Source of the DNA: Gammaproteobacteria bacterium
GTDB taxonomy: Bacteria > Pseudomonadota > Gammaproteobacteria > Pseudomonadales > Azotimanducaceae
Length of the DNA: 42,262 bases
Assembly: GCA_021773555.1 (NCBI GenBank)
Contig: JAJFKA010000161.1
Coordinates: 1-42,262, forward strand
Reading direction: 5' to 3'
Within the stretch, counting starts at the first letter, position 1. Each line of letters opens with the position of its first letter. Of this stretch, positions 8,742-16,994 are shown in pieces. The notes below the pieces were generated by a model that made no database searches, was not told where the DNA came from, and saw nothing but the letters and a program-made list of their open reading frames with translations. The position numbers and the translations under genes were made by a program.

Positions 8742-9869
8742 ATGTCCGTGGAGATAGCAGGTTTTTGCGATGAGAAATTCGCCAATGTGCGAGATGTTTT
8801 TGCCGGGCACCTGGACTCGGGTGAAGATCTCGGCGCCTCTTTTGCGCTGACAATTGGTGGTGAAATGGTGGTTGATATCTGGGGCGGCCATCTGGATGAA
8901 GCCAGGACCCAACCCTGGTGTGAAGATTCGATCGTCAATGTTTACAGCACCACAAAAACCATGTCTTTTCTCTGCGCGCTTGTCCTCGCGGACAGAGGTC
9001 TACTCGATTTTGAAGCCAATGTTGCGGACTACTGGCCTGAATTTGCGGCGAACGGCAAAGCTTCGGTCAAGGTCTGGCATATTATGGACCACGCCGCGGG
9101 ATTGTCTGGAATGGATACCGAGGTCGCGCCTGAAGACATGTATGACTGGGACAAAATGGTAACGCTGCTGGCAGCACAGAAACCCTGGTGGGAGCCGGGC
9201 TCTGCGAGCGGTTATCATGCCCTGACCCAGGGTTACCTGATCGGCGAACTCGTTCGCCGCATCACCGGACAAACCCTCGGCGCGTTTTTCCGACAGGAGA
9301 TCGCCCGGCCATTGGATGCGGATTTTTTCATTGGCGTGCCAGATTCGGAAATGCACCGCATTGGAAATCTGGTGCCGGTTCCGGGTCCACCAGCAGAAAA
9401 TGATCCTGAGTCTATTGCCGGACGTACCTTTACCAACCCTTTTTCTCCGGCGATTAACTCCTGGTCTGAAGGCTGGCGAAAAGCAGAGATTCCGGCAGCA
9501 AACGGCCACGGTAACGCACGGTCAGTGGCGCGATTGCAGGCACCTTTGGCTTGCAAGGGGCGAGCATTCGGAGTGCAGCTGTTTTCGGAAGCGACGGCCA
9601 CGTCAGTGATGCGTGAACGGATTGGCGGAACTGACCTGGTGCTCCAGCAACCGATCAAATTCGGTCTCGGGTTCGGATTGAATTCGGAGCAAATGCCATT
9701 GTCGCCCAACAAAAATGTCTGTTATTGGGGAGGATGGGGAGGATCCAGTATTCTGGTGGACCAGGACGCACAATTGTCAGTTTCCTTTGTGATGAACAAA
9801 ATGTTTGATGGCCTGATGGGTGATTTACGTTCATTCAGCCTGGTCCAGGCAATGTATAAGAGCCTGTGA
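8742..9869 (+). CDS. Serine hydrolase, beta-lactamase class C family (EstB/LACTB-like)
   Basis: A 375-residue cytoplasmic member of the penicillin-binding-protein-like serine hydrolase family, which contains esterases, lactonases and peptidases rather than true beta-lactamases. The nucleophile motif S-T-T-K is at residues 69-72. The second motif is Y158-H-A in the segment SGYHALTQGYLIGEL, which is typical of EstB-like esterases. A Gly/Trp-rich C-terminal motif (CYWGGWGGSS) takes the place of the KTG box. ATG 8742 is chosen because AGGAG lies about 9 nt upstream; 28 extra codons are open upstream. No signal peptide is seen. It is followed 31 nt later by trmY on the same strand. Confidence 0.85.
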   Translation: MSVEIAGFCDEKFANVRDVFAGHLDSGEDLGASFALTIGGEMVVDIWGGHLDEARTQPWCEDSIVNVYSTTKTMSFLCALVLADRGLLDFEANVADYWPEFAANGKASVKVWHIMDHAAGLSGMDTEVAPEDMYDWDKMVTLLAAQKPWWEPGSASGYHALTQGYLIGELVRRITGQTLGAFFRQEIARPLDADFFIGVPDSEMHRIGNLVPVPGPPAENDPESIAGRTFTNPFSPAINSWSEGWRKAEIPAANGHGNARSVARLQAPLACKGRAFGVQLFSEATATSVMRERIGGTDLVLQQPIKFGLGFGLNSEQMPLSPNKNVCYWGGWGGSSILVDQDAQLSVSFVMNKMFDGLMGDLRSFSLVQAMYKSL

Positions 9870-9900
9870 GCATATCTGAAGTCCAGGGGTGTGAACCACG

Positions 9901-10491
9901 TTGAGAGAATTCATCCTGCGAGCACGTAAAGCGCCGGTCAAACCGGAGAAGTTCCTGGATGCTGTAGGCACGGGCGCACACGTTGAATACCTGGCACACA
10001 ATATTATTAACGCTTTGTTTGTCTCCAAAGGTCACAGGCAAGACACCATCCTGACGATAGTGTTAGAGGATAGTGCCGATTTCAGCCGCGCACTGACGTT
10101 TGATGGACGCACCCTTGGCAGTCTCACCGGCCTGCATGAAAAAGCGTTACTGGGCGTTTGCGCGTCGGCGCTCAGGGCATCTATCGGTCTTGGCAAAGCG
10201 GGCTCCATCATCTCGGAGCATGGTATCGCGGTCAGGACAATCAGTTTCGAGCACCTGGTCAAAGAGAAGGCTGATGGCCGGCGTATTTTTATACTTGACC
10301 GGAAAGGGCAGGATGTTCAAAGCGTCGAGATGCCTGATGACCCTGTGTTCATCCTCACCGACCATATACCCATGCCAAAAAAAACGTTCAACTCACTGGC
10401 TCGGTTAGGCGTGGAGAAACTTTCGCTGGGAACGCTGATGCTGCATGCCTCGCAGTGCATCACCTTGCTGCATGGCAAGCTTGACCGGTAA
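9901..10491 (+). CDS. trmY: TrmY-like SPOUT methyltransferase (tRNA pseudouridine-54 N1-methyltransferase family)
   Basis: A 196-residue SPOUT-class RNA methyltransferase of the COG1901 (DUF358) family. In archaea TrmY uses S-adenosylmethionine to convert pseudouridine 54 of tRNA to 1-methylpseudouridine. The family's characteristic MREFILRARKAP start, GAHVEYLAHNIINALFVS, LHEKALLG, and the knot segment FILTDHIPMPKK followed by EKLSLGTLMLHASQCIT are all present. The start codon is TTG, with AGGGGTG about 8 nt upstream. The natural substrate in bacteria is uncertain because position 54 is normally ribothymidine made by TrmA. It ends just before a large hairpin that separates it from npdG. Confidence 0.88.
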   Translation: MREFILRARKAPVKPEKFLDAVGTGAHVEYLAHNIINALFVSKGHRQDTILTIVLEDSADFSRALTFDGRTLGSLTGLHEKALLGVCASALRASIGLGKAGSIISEHGIAVRTISFEHLVKEKADGRRIFILDRKGQDVQSVEMPDDPVFILTDHIPMPKKTFNSLARLGVEKLSLGTLMLHASQCITLLHGKLDR

Positions 10492-10495
10492 TTTG

Positions 10496-10542
10496 ATTCT
10501 GAATGCCCGCTCATGCTTTTGATATACAGCGGGCATCAGAAT
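10496..10542. terminator. Large hairpin between trmY and npdG
   Basis: The arms ATTCTGAATGCCCGCT and AGCGGGCATCAGAAT pair over 9 plus 6 bp with one bulged base around a 16-nt loop, starting 4 nt after the trmY stop. No T-run follows on either strand, so it may be a transcript-end stabiliser or a regulatory leader structure of the F420 operon rather than an intrinsic terminator. Confidence 0.45.
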
Positions 10543-10663
10543 GATTGATTGGATGATATAGGCACAGCGACCGTGCGGTTGTTTGACCCGGACGATTGGG
10601 GAATAATCACGCTCTTTCCCATACCAGCCAGGTGTGGATTTTTCAAATACAGGCGGTAACTTG

Positions 10664-11335
10664 ATGGCGGACGACGTAAAAACGATAGCAATTCTAGGCG
10701 GTACCGGTGATCTCGGCGGCGGTCTGGCACGTCAGTGGTCACGTGCTGGATTTAAGATTCGCATCGGTTCACGGACCCTGGAAAAAGGTATGGCGGCGGC
10801 CGACGCGCTGTTAGCAGAATTTCCAGATCTTAATGTGACCGGACACGAGAACCTCGATGCGGCGGATCAGGCCGAAGTGGTAGTGCTGACGGTACCTTTT
10901 GCGCACCAGCTGAGCACGCTTGCGGTGGTGAAACCAGCGCTGACCGGCAAAATTCTGATTGATGTGACGGTTCCACTGGTGCCGCCCAGGGTAGGCACTG
11001 TACAACTGCCGGAGGCAGGTTCTGCCGCAGTTCAGGCCCAGAACTTTTTGGGCGAGGAGGTCCATGTGGTTTCTGCCTTTCAGAATGTCGGCGCCCAGCA
11101 TTTACGGGAGGACCATGCGATTGCCTGCGATGTACTGGTGACCGGAGATAAGCGAGCAGCACGGGATACCGTGATCGGCCTTGTTGAGGCGGTGGGTTTG
11201 AAGGGATGGCATGCGGGGCCACTGGCAAATGCGGCGGCAGCGGAGGCATTAACCTCGGTTTTGATCACAATTAACCGCCATCACAAGATCGAGGGTGCGG
11301 GCATTGTGATTACCGGCGAATCGAACGCAGAATGA
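10664..11335 (+). CDS. npdG: NADPH-dependent F420 reductase (F420:NADP+ oxidoreductase)
   Basis: A 223-residue cytoplasmic enzyme that exchanges hydride between NADP(H) and coenzyme F420, here probably supplying F420H2. The Rossmann motif LGGTGDLGGGLA lies near residues 9-20, followed by IGSRTLEKG, the expected 2'-phosphate-binding region for NADP. VTVPFAHQ, the LIDVTVPL segment and the C-terminal VLITINRHHK plus GIVITG are typical of the NpdG/Fno family. ATG 10664 is preferred to a GTG ten codons upstream, with an AGGCGG box before it. It opens the F420 operon; its stop overlaps the cofE start by 4 nt (ATGA). Confidence 0.9.
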   Translation: MADDVKTIAILGGTGDLGGGLARQWSRAGFKIRIGSRTLEKGMAAADALLAEFPDLNVTGHENLDAADQAEVVVLTVPFAHQLSTLAVVKPALTGKILIDVTVPLVPPRVGTVQLPEAGSAAVQAQNFLGEEVHVVSAFQNVGAQHLREDHAIACDVLVTGDKRAARDTVIGLVEAVGLKGWHAGPLANAAAAEALTSVLITINRHHKIEGAGIVITGESNAE

Positions 11336-12144
11336 GACTTACCTTTATAGGGGTTGAAGGCATCCCGATGATCAATCCCGGGGATGACCTGGTTTCGATG
11401 ATTGTTGCCGGGCTCGAAGGTATGGGGGAGACTCTGCAGGCCGATGACGTGATCGTCCTTGCCCAGAAAATTGTATCGAAAGTGGAGAACAGGTATCTGG
11501 ATCTCGCCACGGTAACTCCGTCAGCAGAGGCGGTCGCGCTTGCCAGCGTCGTTGATAAAGACCCCCGTAAAGTGCAGGCGATTCTCAATGAATCTAACGA
11601 GGTCGTCAGACAGCGACAAGGTGTCCTGATCGTTGAGCAGAAGCTGGGCTTCGTTCAGGCAAACGCCGGGATTGATCAATCCAACATCCCACATCCAGCA
11701 GAAATTAGAGACGGTATTGAGGATGGACCCACGGGCGAAGCAGATGATCTCTGCCTGTTGCTTCCGGTAAATCCGGACAAGAGTGCAGAGGGGATCCGTG
11801 CCCAGGTACGCAGTCAATTGGGTATTGAAGTTGGGGTCATCATCAATGACTCAATAGGCCGAGCCTGGCGAATCGGCTCTCTTGGCCTTGCAATCGGGGT
11901 GGCTGGATTTACAGCGCTTGAAGATTACATAGGTCAAACCGACATTTACGGACGGGAACTGCTGGTGACACAGGTTGGTGCTGCGGATGAAATGGCGGCT
12001 GGCGCCTCGCTTGTGATGGGTCAGACTGACGAGAAGACTCCGGTGGTTATCGTTCGCGGCTATGAGCCACGTGAGCCCGACGACGCATCCCTGCGTGGCG
12101 TAGCACCGCTGTTACGTCCGAAAGAACTGGATATGTTTCGATAG
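11332..12144 (+). CDS. cofE: Coenzyme F420-0:L-glutamate ligase
   Basis: A 270-residue GTP-dependent ligase that adds glutamate residues to F420-0 to build the oligoglutamate tail. DDVIVLAQKIVSKVE, QANAGIDQSNI, INDSIGRAWRIGSLG and IYGRELL are recognisable CofE motifs; the usual DSFGR is DSIGR here. It is a single-domain protein: the C-terminal flavin/nitroreductase-like domain of actinobacterial FbiB, which reduces dehydro-F420-0, is absent. It starts within the npdG stop (ATGA overlap) and ends 4 nt before cofD, so the genes are almost certainly co-translated. Confidence 0.92.
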   Translation: MRLTFIGVEGIPMINPGDDLVSMIVAGLEGMGETLQADDVIVLAQKIVSKVENRYLDLATVTPSAEAVALASVVDKDPRKVQAILNESNEVVRQRQGVLIVEQKLGFVQANAGIDQSNIPHPAEIRDGIEDGPTGEADDLCLLLPVNPDKSAEGIRAQVRSQLGIEVGVIINDSIGRAWRIGSLGLAIGVAGFTALEDYIGQTDIYGRELLVTQVGAADEMAAGASLVMGQTDEKTPVVIVRGYEPREPDDASLRGVAPLLRPKELDMFR

Positions 12145-12148
12145 CCCC

Positions 12149-13111
12149 GTGACAGCAACGAATAACACCAGGTGTTTGGCGATTTCCGGCGGCGTTGGCG
12201 GCGCCAAGCTGGCGCTTGGTCTCTCCCATGTATTACCCCCGGGGGACCTCACTATTGTTGCGAATACCGGGGATGACTTTTCTCACCTGGGATTCACTAT
12301 CTGCCCCGATCTCGACACGGTGATGTATACCCTTGCGGACATGAACAACAAGGATCTTGGCTGGGGCCAGGCGGAAGAAAGCTGGAATTTCCTTGACGCA
12401 TTAAAACGGCTGGGTGAAGACAGCTGGTTTCAAATCGGGGACAGAGACCTCGCGACACATGTGATTCGATCCCGGGAACTTGGTCTCGGGAAAACGCTAA
12501 GTCAGGTAACAACCCAATTAAGTCGCGACCTGAATGTTGAGCATCCACTTGTGCCGATGACCGATGATAGCGTATCGACCATTGTGTGTACTCGCAACGG
12601 AGAGGAACTGGCGTTCCAACACTATTTTGTCAGGGACAGGTGCGCGCCTGTGGTCAGTGCTTTTAAGTTCACGGGAATCGAGCGTGCGCGACCCTCGCCG
12701 GAATTTCTGGCCGCACTCGGTAGTGCGCGGCTCGAGCTTATTGTGATCTGCCCGTCAAACCCATTTGTCAGCGTCGACCCGGTGTTAAAGGTACCCGGTG
12801 TGATTGAGGCGATTCGGACCAGCAACGTTCCGGTGATTGCGGTTTCGCCCATTGTTGGCGGACAGGCCATTAAGGGACCGGCGGCGAAGATGATGCGTGA
12901 ACTTGGAATGCCGCAAACCGCGGCTGCTGTGGCCAGGCATTATGTGGAGCAATACCCCGATATTATCAGGGGTTTTATTATTGATGATGCTGATCGGGAA
13001 CTTCGCGGACAAATCGAAGCGCTTGGGCTATCCACTACCGTCACTAACACAGTCATGGTAACGTTGCAGGATAGAATCGACCTTGCCAGACACATTCTTG
13101 ATCGCACATAG
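12149..13111 (+). CDS. cofD: 2-phospho-L-lactate transferase (F420-0 synthase family)
   Basis: A 320-residue CofD/FbiA enzyme that transfers the phospholactyl (or phosphoenolpyruvyl or phosphoglyceryl) group from the GDP-activated donor onto Fo. The N-terminal ISGGVGGAKLALGL loop (about residues 9-22), VANTGDDFSHLG and PDLDTVMYTLAD form the family's active site signature; CPSNPFVSVDPVL and VSPIVGGQAIKGPAAKMM are also typical. The start is GTG, 4 nt after the cofE stop. Length is normal. Its donor depends on the CofC substrate, which the sequence does not settle. Confidence 0.93.
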   Translation: MTATNNTRCLAISGGVGGAKLALGLSHVLPPGDLTIVANTGDDFSHLGFTICPDLDTVMYTLADMNNKDLGWGQAEESWNFLDALKRLGEDSWFQIGDRDLATHVIRSRELGLGKTLSQVTTQLSRDLNVEHPLVPMTDDSVSTIVCTRNGEELAFQHYFVRDRCAPVVSAFKFTGIERARPSPEFLAALGSARLELIVICPSNPFVSVDPVLKVPGVIEAIRTSNVPVIAVSPIVGGQAIKGPAAKMMRELGMPQTAAAVARHYVEQYPDIIRGFIIDDADRELRGQIEALGLSTTVTNTVMVTLQDRIDLARHILDRT

Positions 13112-13167
13112 CCGATGCGGTGCAGAAAGCGCGCTGAAGGTCGTCACATACCTTCCTGAAAACTGAA

Positions 13168-13201
13168 CCATGACTTTTATTATTCCATGACTTTTATTAT
13201 T
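13168..13201 (+). repeat. Tandem 17-bp direct repeat upstream of cofC
   Basis: Two perfect adjacent copies of CCATGACTTTTATTATT occupy 13168-13184 and 13185-13201, followed by a third partial copy (CCATGAC) that contains the cofC start. Because 17 is not a multiple of three, each ATG lies in a different frame. It looks like a recent slippage duplication of the cofC translation start region. Confidence 0.9.
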
Positions 13202-13207
13202 CCATGA
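13170..13207 (+). promoter_or_regulatory. Chained six-codon mini-ORFs leading into cofC
   Basis: ATG 13170 opens a six-codon frame (MTFIIP) whose TGA at 13188-13190 overlaps the next ATG at 13187. That ATG opens an identical six-codon frame whose TGA at 13205-13207 overlaps the cofC ATG at 13204. Both junctions are ATGA, the arrangement used for termination-reinitiation coupling. There is no good ribosome-binding site directly before the cofC ATG. Translation of the mini-ORFs is inference. Confidence 0.4.
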
Positions 13208-13896
13208 CAACCAGCGCAGTCATTCCGATCAAACAACTGCAGAACGCGAAGCAGCGTCTCGCTGCAGTGCTGAACGCGGAACAACGTAACACGCTGTTTC
13301 AGATGATGGTCGAAGATGTGTTAACAGCCGTTGAAGCTTGTGTGCTGGTAGATGAGATTTTCATCGTAACGGATGACCCCACTGTTTCCCGACTTGGCCT
13401 TGGCTACGGTGCACAGATTCGACGGGAACCACAGGATCCGGGACTGATTGCCGCGGTAACGCAAACGGCAACTTATCTTGCCGGAGAAGGTGTAGAGGTG
13501 ATGCTCTTTTTACCAGGGGATGTACCCCTGGTGTCACCGGACGAACTCGAAATTGTCCTGGATGGATTCGGAAAACAGGGCAAAAAGGAATTATTGATTG
13601 TCCCGGCCAATGATCTTGGTGGATCGAACTGCATTGCCTGTGCACCACCCGATTGTATGGAGTTCGCTTTCGGTGAAGACAGTTTCAGGCGACATCTGGC
13701 CATAGCCCGGCGGTTGGCGATAGAGCCAACGGTTGCGAAGCTACCCGGCATCGGCCTGGATGTAGATACTCCGGATGATTTACATAATCTGGCGGCAACG
13801 CTGGTGGAGTCCGGGCTGGACTCGAATACTTATCGTTACTTAAAAAACAGTGGCATATTGGACAAGATGTCTGAAGGGCTGTTAAGGATTGGATGA
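13204..13896 (+). CDS. cofC: 2-phospho-L-lactate guanylyltransferase (CofC/FbiD)
   Basis: A 230-residue nucleotidyltransferase that activates 2-phospholactate, phosphoenolpyruvate or 3-phosphoglycerate with GTP for CofD. The N-terminal AVIPIKQLQNAKQRLA is the GTP-binding signature; MLFLPGDVPLV carries the metal-binding Asp; DLGGSNCIACAPPD and GIGLDVDTPDDL close the active site as in other CofC proteins. The start at ATG 13204 follows a 92-bp gap after cofD that contains two identical mini-ORFs. The stop is 1 nt before the fbiC ATG. Which phospho-acid it uses cannot be decided without aligning its specificity residues to characterised enzymes. Confidence 0.9.
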   Translation: MTTSAVIPIKQLQNAKQRLAAVLNAEQRNTLFQMMVEDVLTAVEACVLVDEIFIVTDDPTVSRLGLGYGAQIRREPQDPGLIAAVTQTATYLAGEGVEVMLFLPGDVPLVSPDELEIVLDGFGKQGKKELLIVPANDLGGSNCIACAPPDCMEFAFGEDSFRRHLAIARRLAIEPTVAKLPGIGLDVDTPDDLHNLAATLVESGLDSNTYRYLKNSGILDKMSEGLLRIG

Positions 13897-13897
13897 C

Positions 13898-16414
13898 ATG
13901 CATGACGTTGAAAACCTGCTGACAGCAGCATTAACTCGCCCTCTTCAGGATGAGGAGGTGCTGCTGCTGTCCAATACGAGTGAAACGAAGCGACTGATGG
14001 AGGTCGCCGCCGTTCTTCGTGATCAGGGACATCAAAGCGCAGTTTCGTATTCCCGGAAGGTTTTCATTCCACTTACTCACTTGTGCAGGGATGTATGTCA
14101 CTACTGCACGTTCGCCCAGGTTCCACGCAAACTCAAAGCACCCTATCTGACGCCAGAGGAGGTGCTGGCGATTGCGAGCGCTGGGGCTGCGGCAGGTTGC
14201 AAGGAAGCACTGTTTACACTCGGAGATAAGCCGGAGCTGCGTTACAAAGCTGCTCGCGAAGGGTTGAAAGCACTTAAACAGGATTCCACATTATCTTACC
14301 TCAGGGATATGGCGGAACTTGTATTGAATGAAACTGGACTGTTTCCTCACCTCAATCCGGGGTTGATGAATGCTAACGAATTTACAGAGCTGCGCTCGGT
14401 ATCGATTTCCATGGGAATTATGCTGGAAAGCTCGTCCGCTCGGCTTAACCAAAAAGGGATGCCGCATTATGGATCTCCTGACAAAATACCTGAACGCAGA
14501 TTTGAAACAATTCGTCTCGCCGGGGAGGCGAATGTTCCCTTTACCAGCGGCATCCTCATTGGTATTGGCGAGACCCGGCGAGAACGCATCGAATCGTTGC
14601 TGGAATTAAGGGATGCCAATCAATCCTTCGGTCATATTCAGGAAATCATCATACAAAATTTCCGGGCGAAGCCGGATACGCTCATGGCGAACTCACCCGA
14701 ACCCGATCTCAACGAACTGCTTTGGACAATATCGTTAGCGAGAATCATTTTCGGACCAAAGATGAATATCCAGGCACCTCCGAATCTGAGCCCGGGTGTG
14801 TTTGAGCAGATTGTGGATTCGGGAATCAATGACTGGGGTGGCGTCTCCCCGGTAACACCAGATTTTGTAAATCCGGAAGCGCCCTGGCCACATCTGTCCA
14901 ACCTTGCCAATGAAACGGCCAATGCGGGTAAACACCTGATTGAAAGGCTGGCGATCTATCCTGACTATGCAATGAATCTGGACAAATGGGTTGATCCAAA
15001 TCTCAAACCTTTCGTCTTGCAGGCCATTGACGGCCAGGGGTTTGCGCGGGCGGAGACCTGGTCTGCCGGGGACGTCAAGCCGCCACCGAAAAACGATCTG
15101 GCCAGAGTAACAAGTATACCCAGGGGTGGTCCACTGCCTGATCTTGCATTGATACTTGATAAAGCTGTAGCCGGAAAGCGCCTCGATGAAGACGAAATCG
15201 TGCGCCTGTTTAAGGCACACGGAGATGAGTTTACCCATGTATGCCGAGCGGCGGATGAACTTCGTCAAAAACTTGCCGGAGATGAGGTGACTTACTGTGT
15301 GAACAGGAACATTAACTACACCAACATCTGTTACTTCAAATGTCAGTTCTGCGCATTCTCAAAAGGCAAGATGAGCGAAAACCTTCGCGGCAGGCCTTAT
15401 GACCTGTCCCCTGAAGAACTCATGCGCCGAACCCGAGAGGCCTGGGATCGCGGTGCGTCGGAGGTTTGTCTGCAAGGTGGAATACATCCGGAGTACACCG
15501 GACAAACCTATATTGATATCTGTCACAGCATCAAGCAGGTTGTTCCGGAAATGCACATACATGCCTTTTCACCGCTGGAGGTCTGGCAGGGCGCGCATAC
15601 CCTAAACATATCGATCGATGAATTTTTGGGTCAATTGAAGGAGGCAGGATTAGGCACCTTACCTGGGACTGCCGCTGAGATCCTCGATGACGAGGTTCGC
15701 CAGACCTTATGTCCTGATAAAATTAATACCGCCCAGTGGCTTGAAGTAATGGAGGCCGCTCATGGTCGGGGCTTTAATACGACCGCGACAATCATGTATG
15801 GCCACATGGAAGCTTATAAACACGTGGCCCGACATCTGCTCCGGGTTCGTGACCTGCAGGAGAAAACCGGTGGATTCACAGAGTTTGTGATCTTGCCGTT
15901 TATTCATATGGAATCGCCAATTTACCTGAAAGGAGGTGCGCGCAAGGGACCCACTTTCCGGGAAGCAATCCTGATCCACGCAATCTCGCGGCTTGTACTT
16001 AATCCCTATTTCAGGAATATTCAGGCATCCTGGACAAAACTCGGACACGATGGTGTACGCGCCTGTCTTGAAGCTGGCGTCAATGATCTGGGCGGGACAC
16101 TGATGAATGAAACGATTACCCGGGCGGCCGGTGCCAGCCACGGGCAGGAAACTTCTCCTGAAGAAATGGAAGAGATCATTCGTAGTATTGGCAGAACACC
16201 ACGTCAGCGTTCCACGACTTATGGACCGACCTCAGATCTGCAAAAGCAGAAGTCGTTTGGCGCAAGTGTGCTGCTGGAACCGGAGTATACGTCCGCGCGA
16301 AAGTATGAACGAAAGCAGCAGGGAGAAAAGAGGGTATTGTTTCGTCCTGGACTTGACCAGACACCGGATTCCTCCGCGGGAGAGGAACAACTGAGCAGCG
16401 CAGATATTATCTAA
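13898..16414 (+). CDS. fbiC: Fo synthase, fused CofG-CofH (FbiC)
   Basis: An 838-residue bifunctional radical SAM enzyme that makes 7,8-didemethyl-8-hydroxy-5-deazariboflavin (Fo) from tyrosine and 5-amino-6-ribitylaminouracil. The N-terminal CofG half carries CRDVCHYC (Cys63, 67, 70), and the C-terminal CofH half carries CYFKCQFC (about Cys478, 482, 485). Each binds a [4Fe-4S] cluster and SAM. CofH motifs such as VCLQGGIHP, HAFSPLEV and TATIMYGHME are clear. ATG 13898 is preferred, with AAGGA 9 nt upstream; a TTG at 13889 is possible. The fused form is typical of actinobacteria and some proteobacteria, whereas archaea usually have separate genes, so descent by transfer from a bacterial source is likely. 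Confidence 0.95.
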   Translation: MHDVENLLTAALTRPLQDEEVLLLSNTSETKRLMEVAAVLRDQGHQSAVSYSRKVFIPLTHLCRDVCHYCTFAQVPRKLKAPYLTPEEVLAIASAGAAAGCKEALFTLGDKPELRYKAAREGLKALKQDSTLSYLRDMAELVLNETGLFPHLNPGLMNANEFTELRSVSISMGIMLESSSARLNQKGMPHYGSPDKIPERRFETIRLAGEANVPFTSGILIGIGETRRERIESLLELRDANQSFGHIQEIIIQNFRAKPDTLMANSPEPDLNELLWTISLARIIFGPKMNIQAPPNLSPGVFEQIVDSGINDWGGVSPVTPDFVNPEAPWPHLSNLANETANAGKHLIERLAIYPDYAMNLDKWVDPNLKPFVLQAIDGQGFARAETWSAGDVKPPPKNDLARVTSIPRGGPLPDLALILDKAVAGKRLDEDEIVRLFKAHGDEFTHVCRAADELRQKLAGDEVTYCVNRNINYTNICYFKCQFCAFSKGKMSENLRGRPYDLSPEELMRRTREAWDRGASEVCLQGGIHPEYTGQTYIDICHSIKQVVPEMHIHAFSPLEVWQGAHTLNISIDEFLGQLKEAGLGTLPGTAAEILDDEVRQTLCPDKINTAQWLEVMEAAHGRGFNTTATIMYGHMEAYKHVARHLLRVRDLQEKTGGFTEFVILPFIHMESPIYLKGGARKGPTFREAILIHAISRLVLNPYFRNIQASWTKLGHDGVRACLEAGVNDLGGTLMNETITRAAGASHGQETSPEEMEEIIRSIGRTPRQRSTTYGPTSDLQKQKSFGASVLLEPEYTSARKYERKQQGEKRVLFRPGLDQTPDSSAGEEQLSSADII

Positions 16415-16445
16415 AGGATTCTATTGGAAGGAGACCAGGCAAACC

Positions 16446-16919
16446 GTGGATATCGAAAACTTTAGTGTGATTGAAGAAGAGTTCCACCAGCGTGTTCGAA
16501 AAATTGTCTGGTGTAATGTGACCACGGTTGATCGCCAGAATCGCCCCAGATCGCGAATCCTCCATCCTATCTGGGAAGGTTACACGGGCTGGATTGCAAC
16601 CGGCAGGGAAACCTTGAAAACCCGGCATCTGGAGCACAATCCCTGGGTGTCCTTATGTTATTGGGATCCGGACCACAAACAGATCTATGCAGACTGCAAA
16701 GCGAGCTGGGTAGACGACACCGCGCAGAAAATACGTATCTGGGATTTATACAAGTCCACCGCTGCCCCGCTGGGGTACGATCCAGGGATGATCTGGAAAG
16801 GCCAGGATGATCCGTCATACGGGCTGTTGCGACTTGACCCCTGGCGAATCGAGTTGTCAAGTATCCACGAAATGTCAACGGGTCAGGCACCGCAGGTCTG
16901 GCGGCAAAATATTGACTAA
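16446..16919 (+). CDS. Pyridoxamine 5'-phosphate oxidase-like split-barrel flavoprotein (possible FDOR)
   Basis: A 157-residue protein of the FMN-binding split beta-barrel superfamily, which includes F420-dependent FDOR reductases. VRKIVWCNVTTVDRQNRPRS (an internal stretch near residue 17) is the strand and turn typical of the family, followed by WIATGRETLKTRHLEHNPWVSL, which resembles the T-x-K-xx-xl-xxNP cofactor-binding segment. A later LRLDPWRIEL matches the last barrel strand. The start is GTG with AAGGAG about 12 nt upstream. Placement 31 nt after fbiC suggests use of F420 or a role in F420 maturation, but FMN or heme binding cannot be excluded. Confidence 0.8.
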   Translation: MDIENFSVIEEEFHQRVRKIVWCNVTTVDRQNRPRSRILHPIWEGYTGWIATGRETLKTRHLEHNPWVSLCYWDPDHKQIYADCKASWVDDTAQKIRIWDLYKSTAAPLGYDPGMIWKGQDDPSYGLLRLDPWRIELSSIHEMSTGQAPQVWRQNID

Positions 16920-16994
16920 CAGGGTATTCATCAGCACTTTCAGGGCCTGTTAAAGGCTCAAACTCAAATTATTAACCAGCGAACAGGATTCACT

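Noticed and set aside
9000-9712. Long minus-strand frames (169 and 159 residues) inside the serine hydrolase gene
   Set aside because: Out-of-frame antisense readings of a gene with clear catalytic motifs.
14735-15268. 177-residue minus-strand frame inside fbiC
   Set aside because: Antisense shadow of a strongly conserved radical SAM gene, with no recognisable domain.
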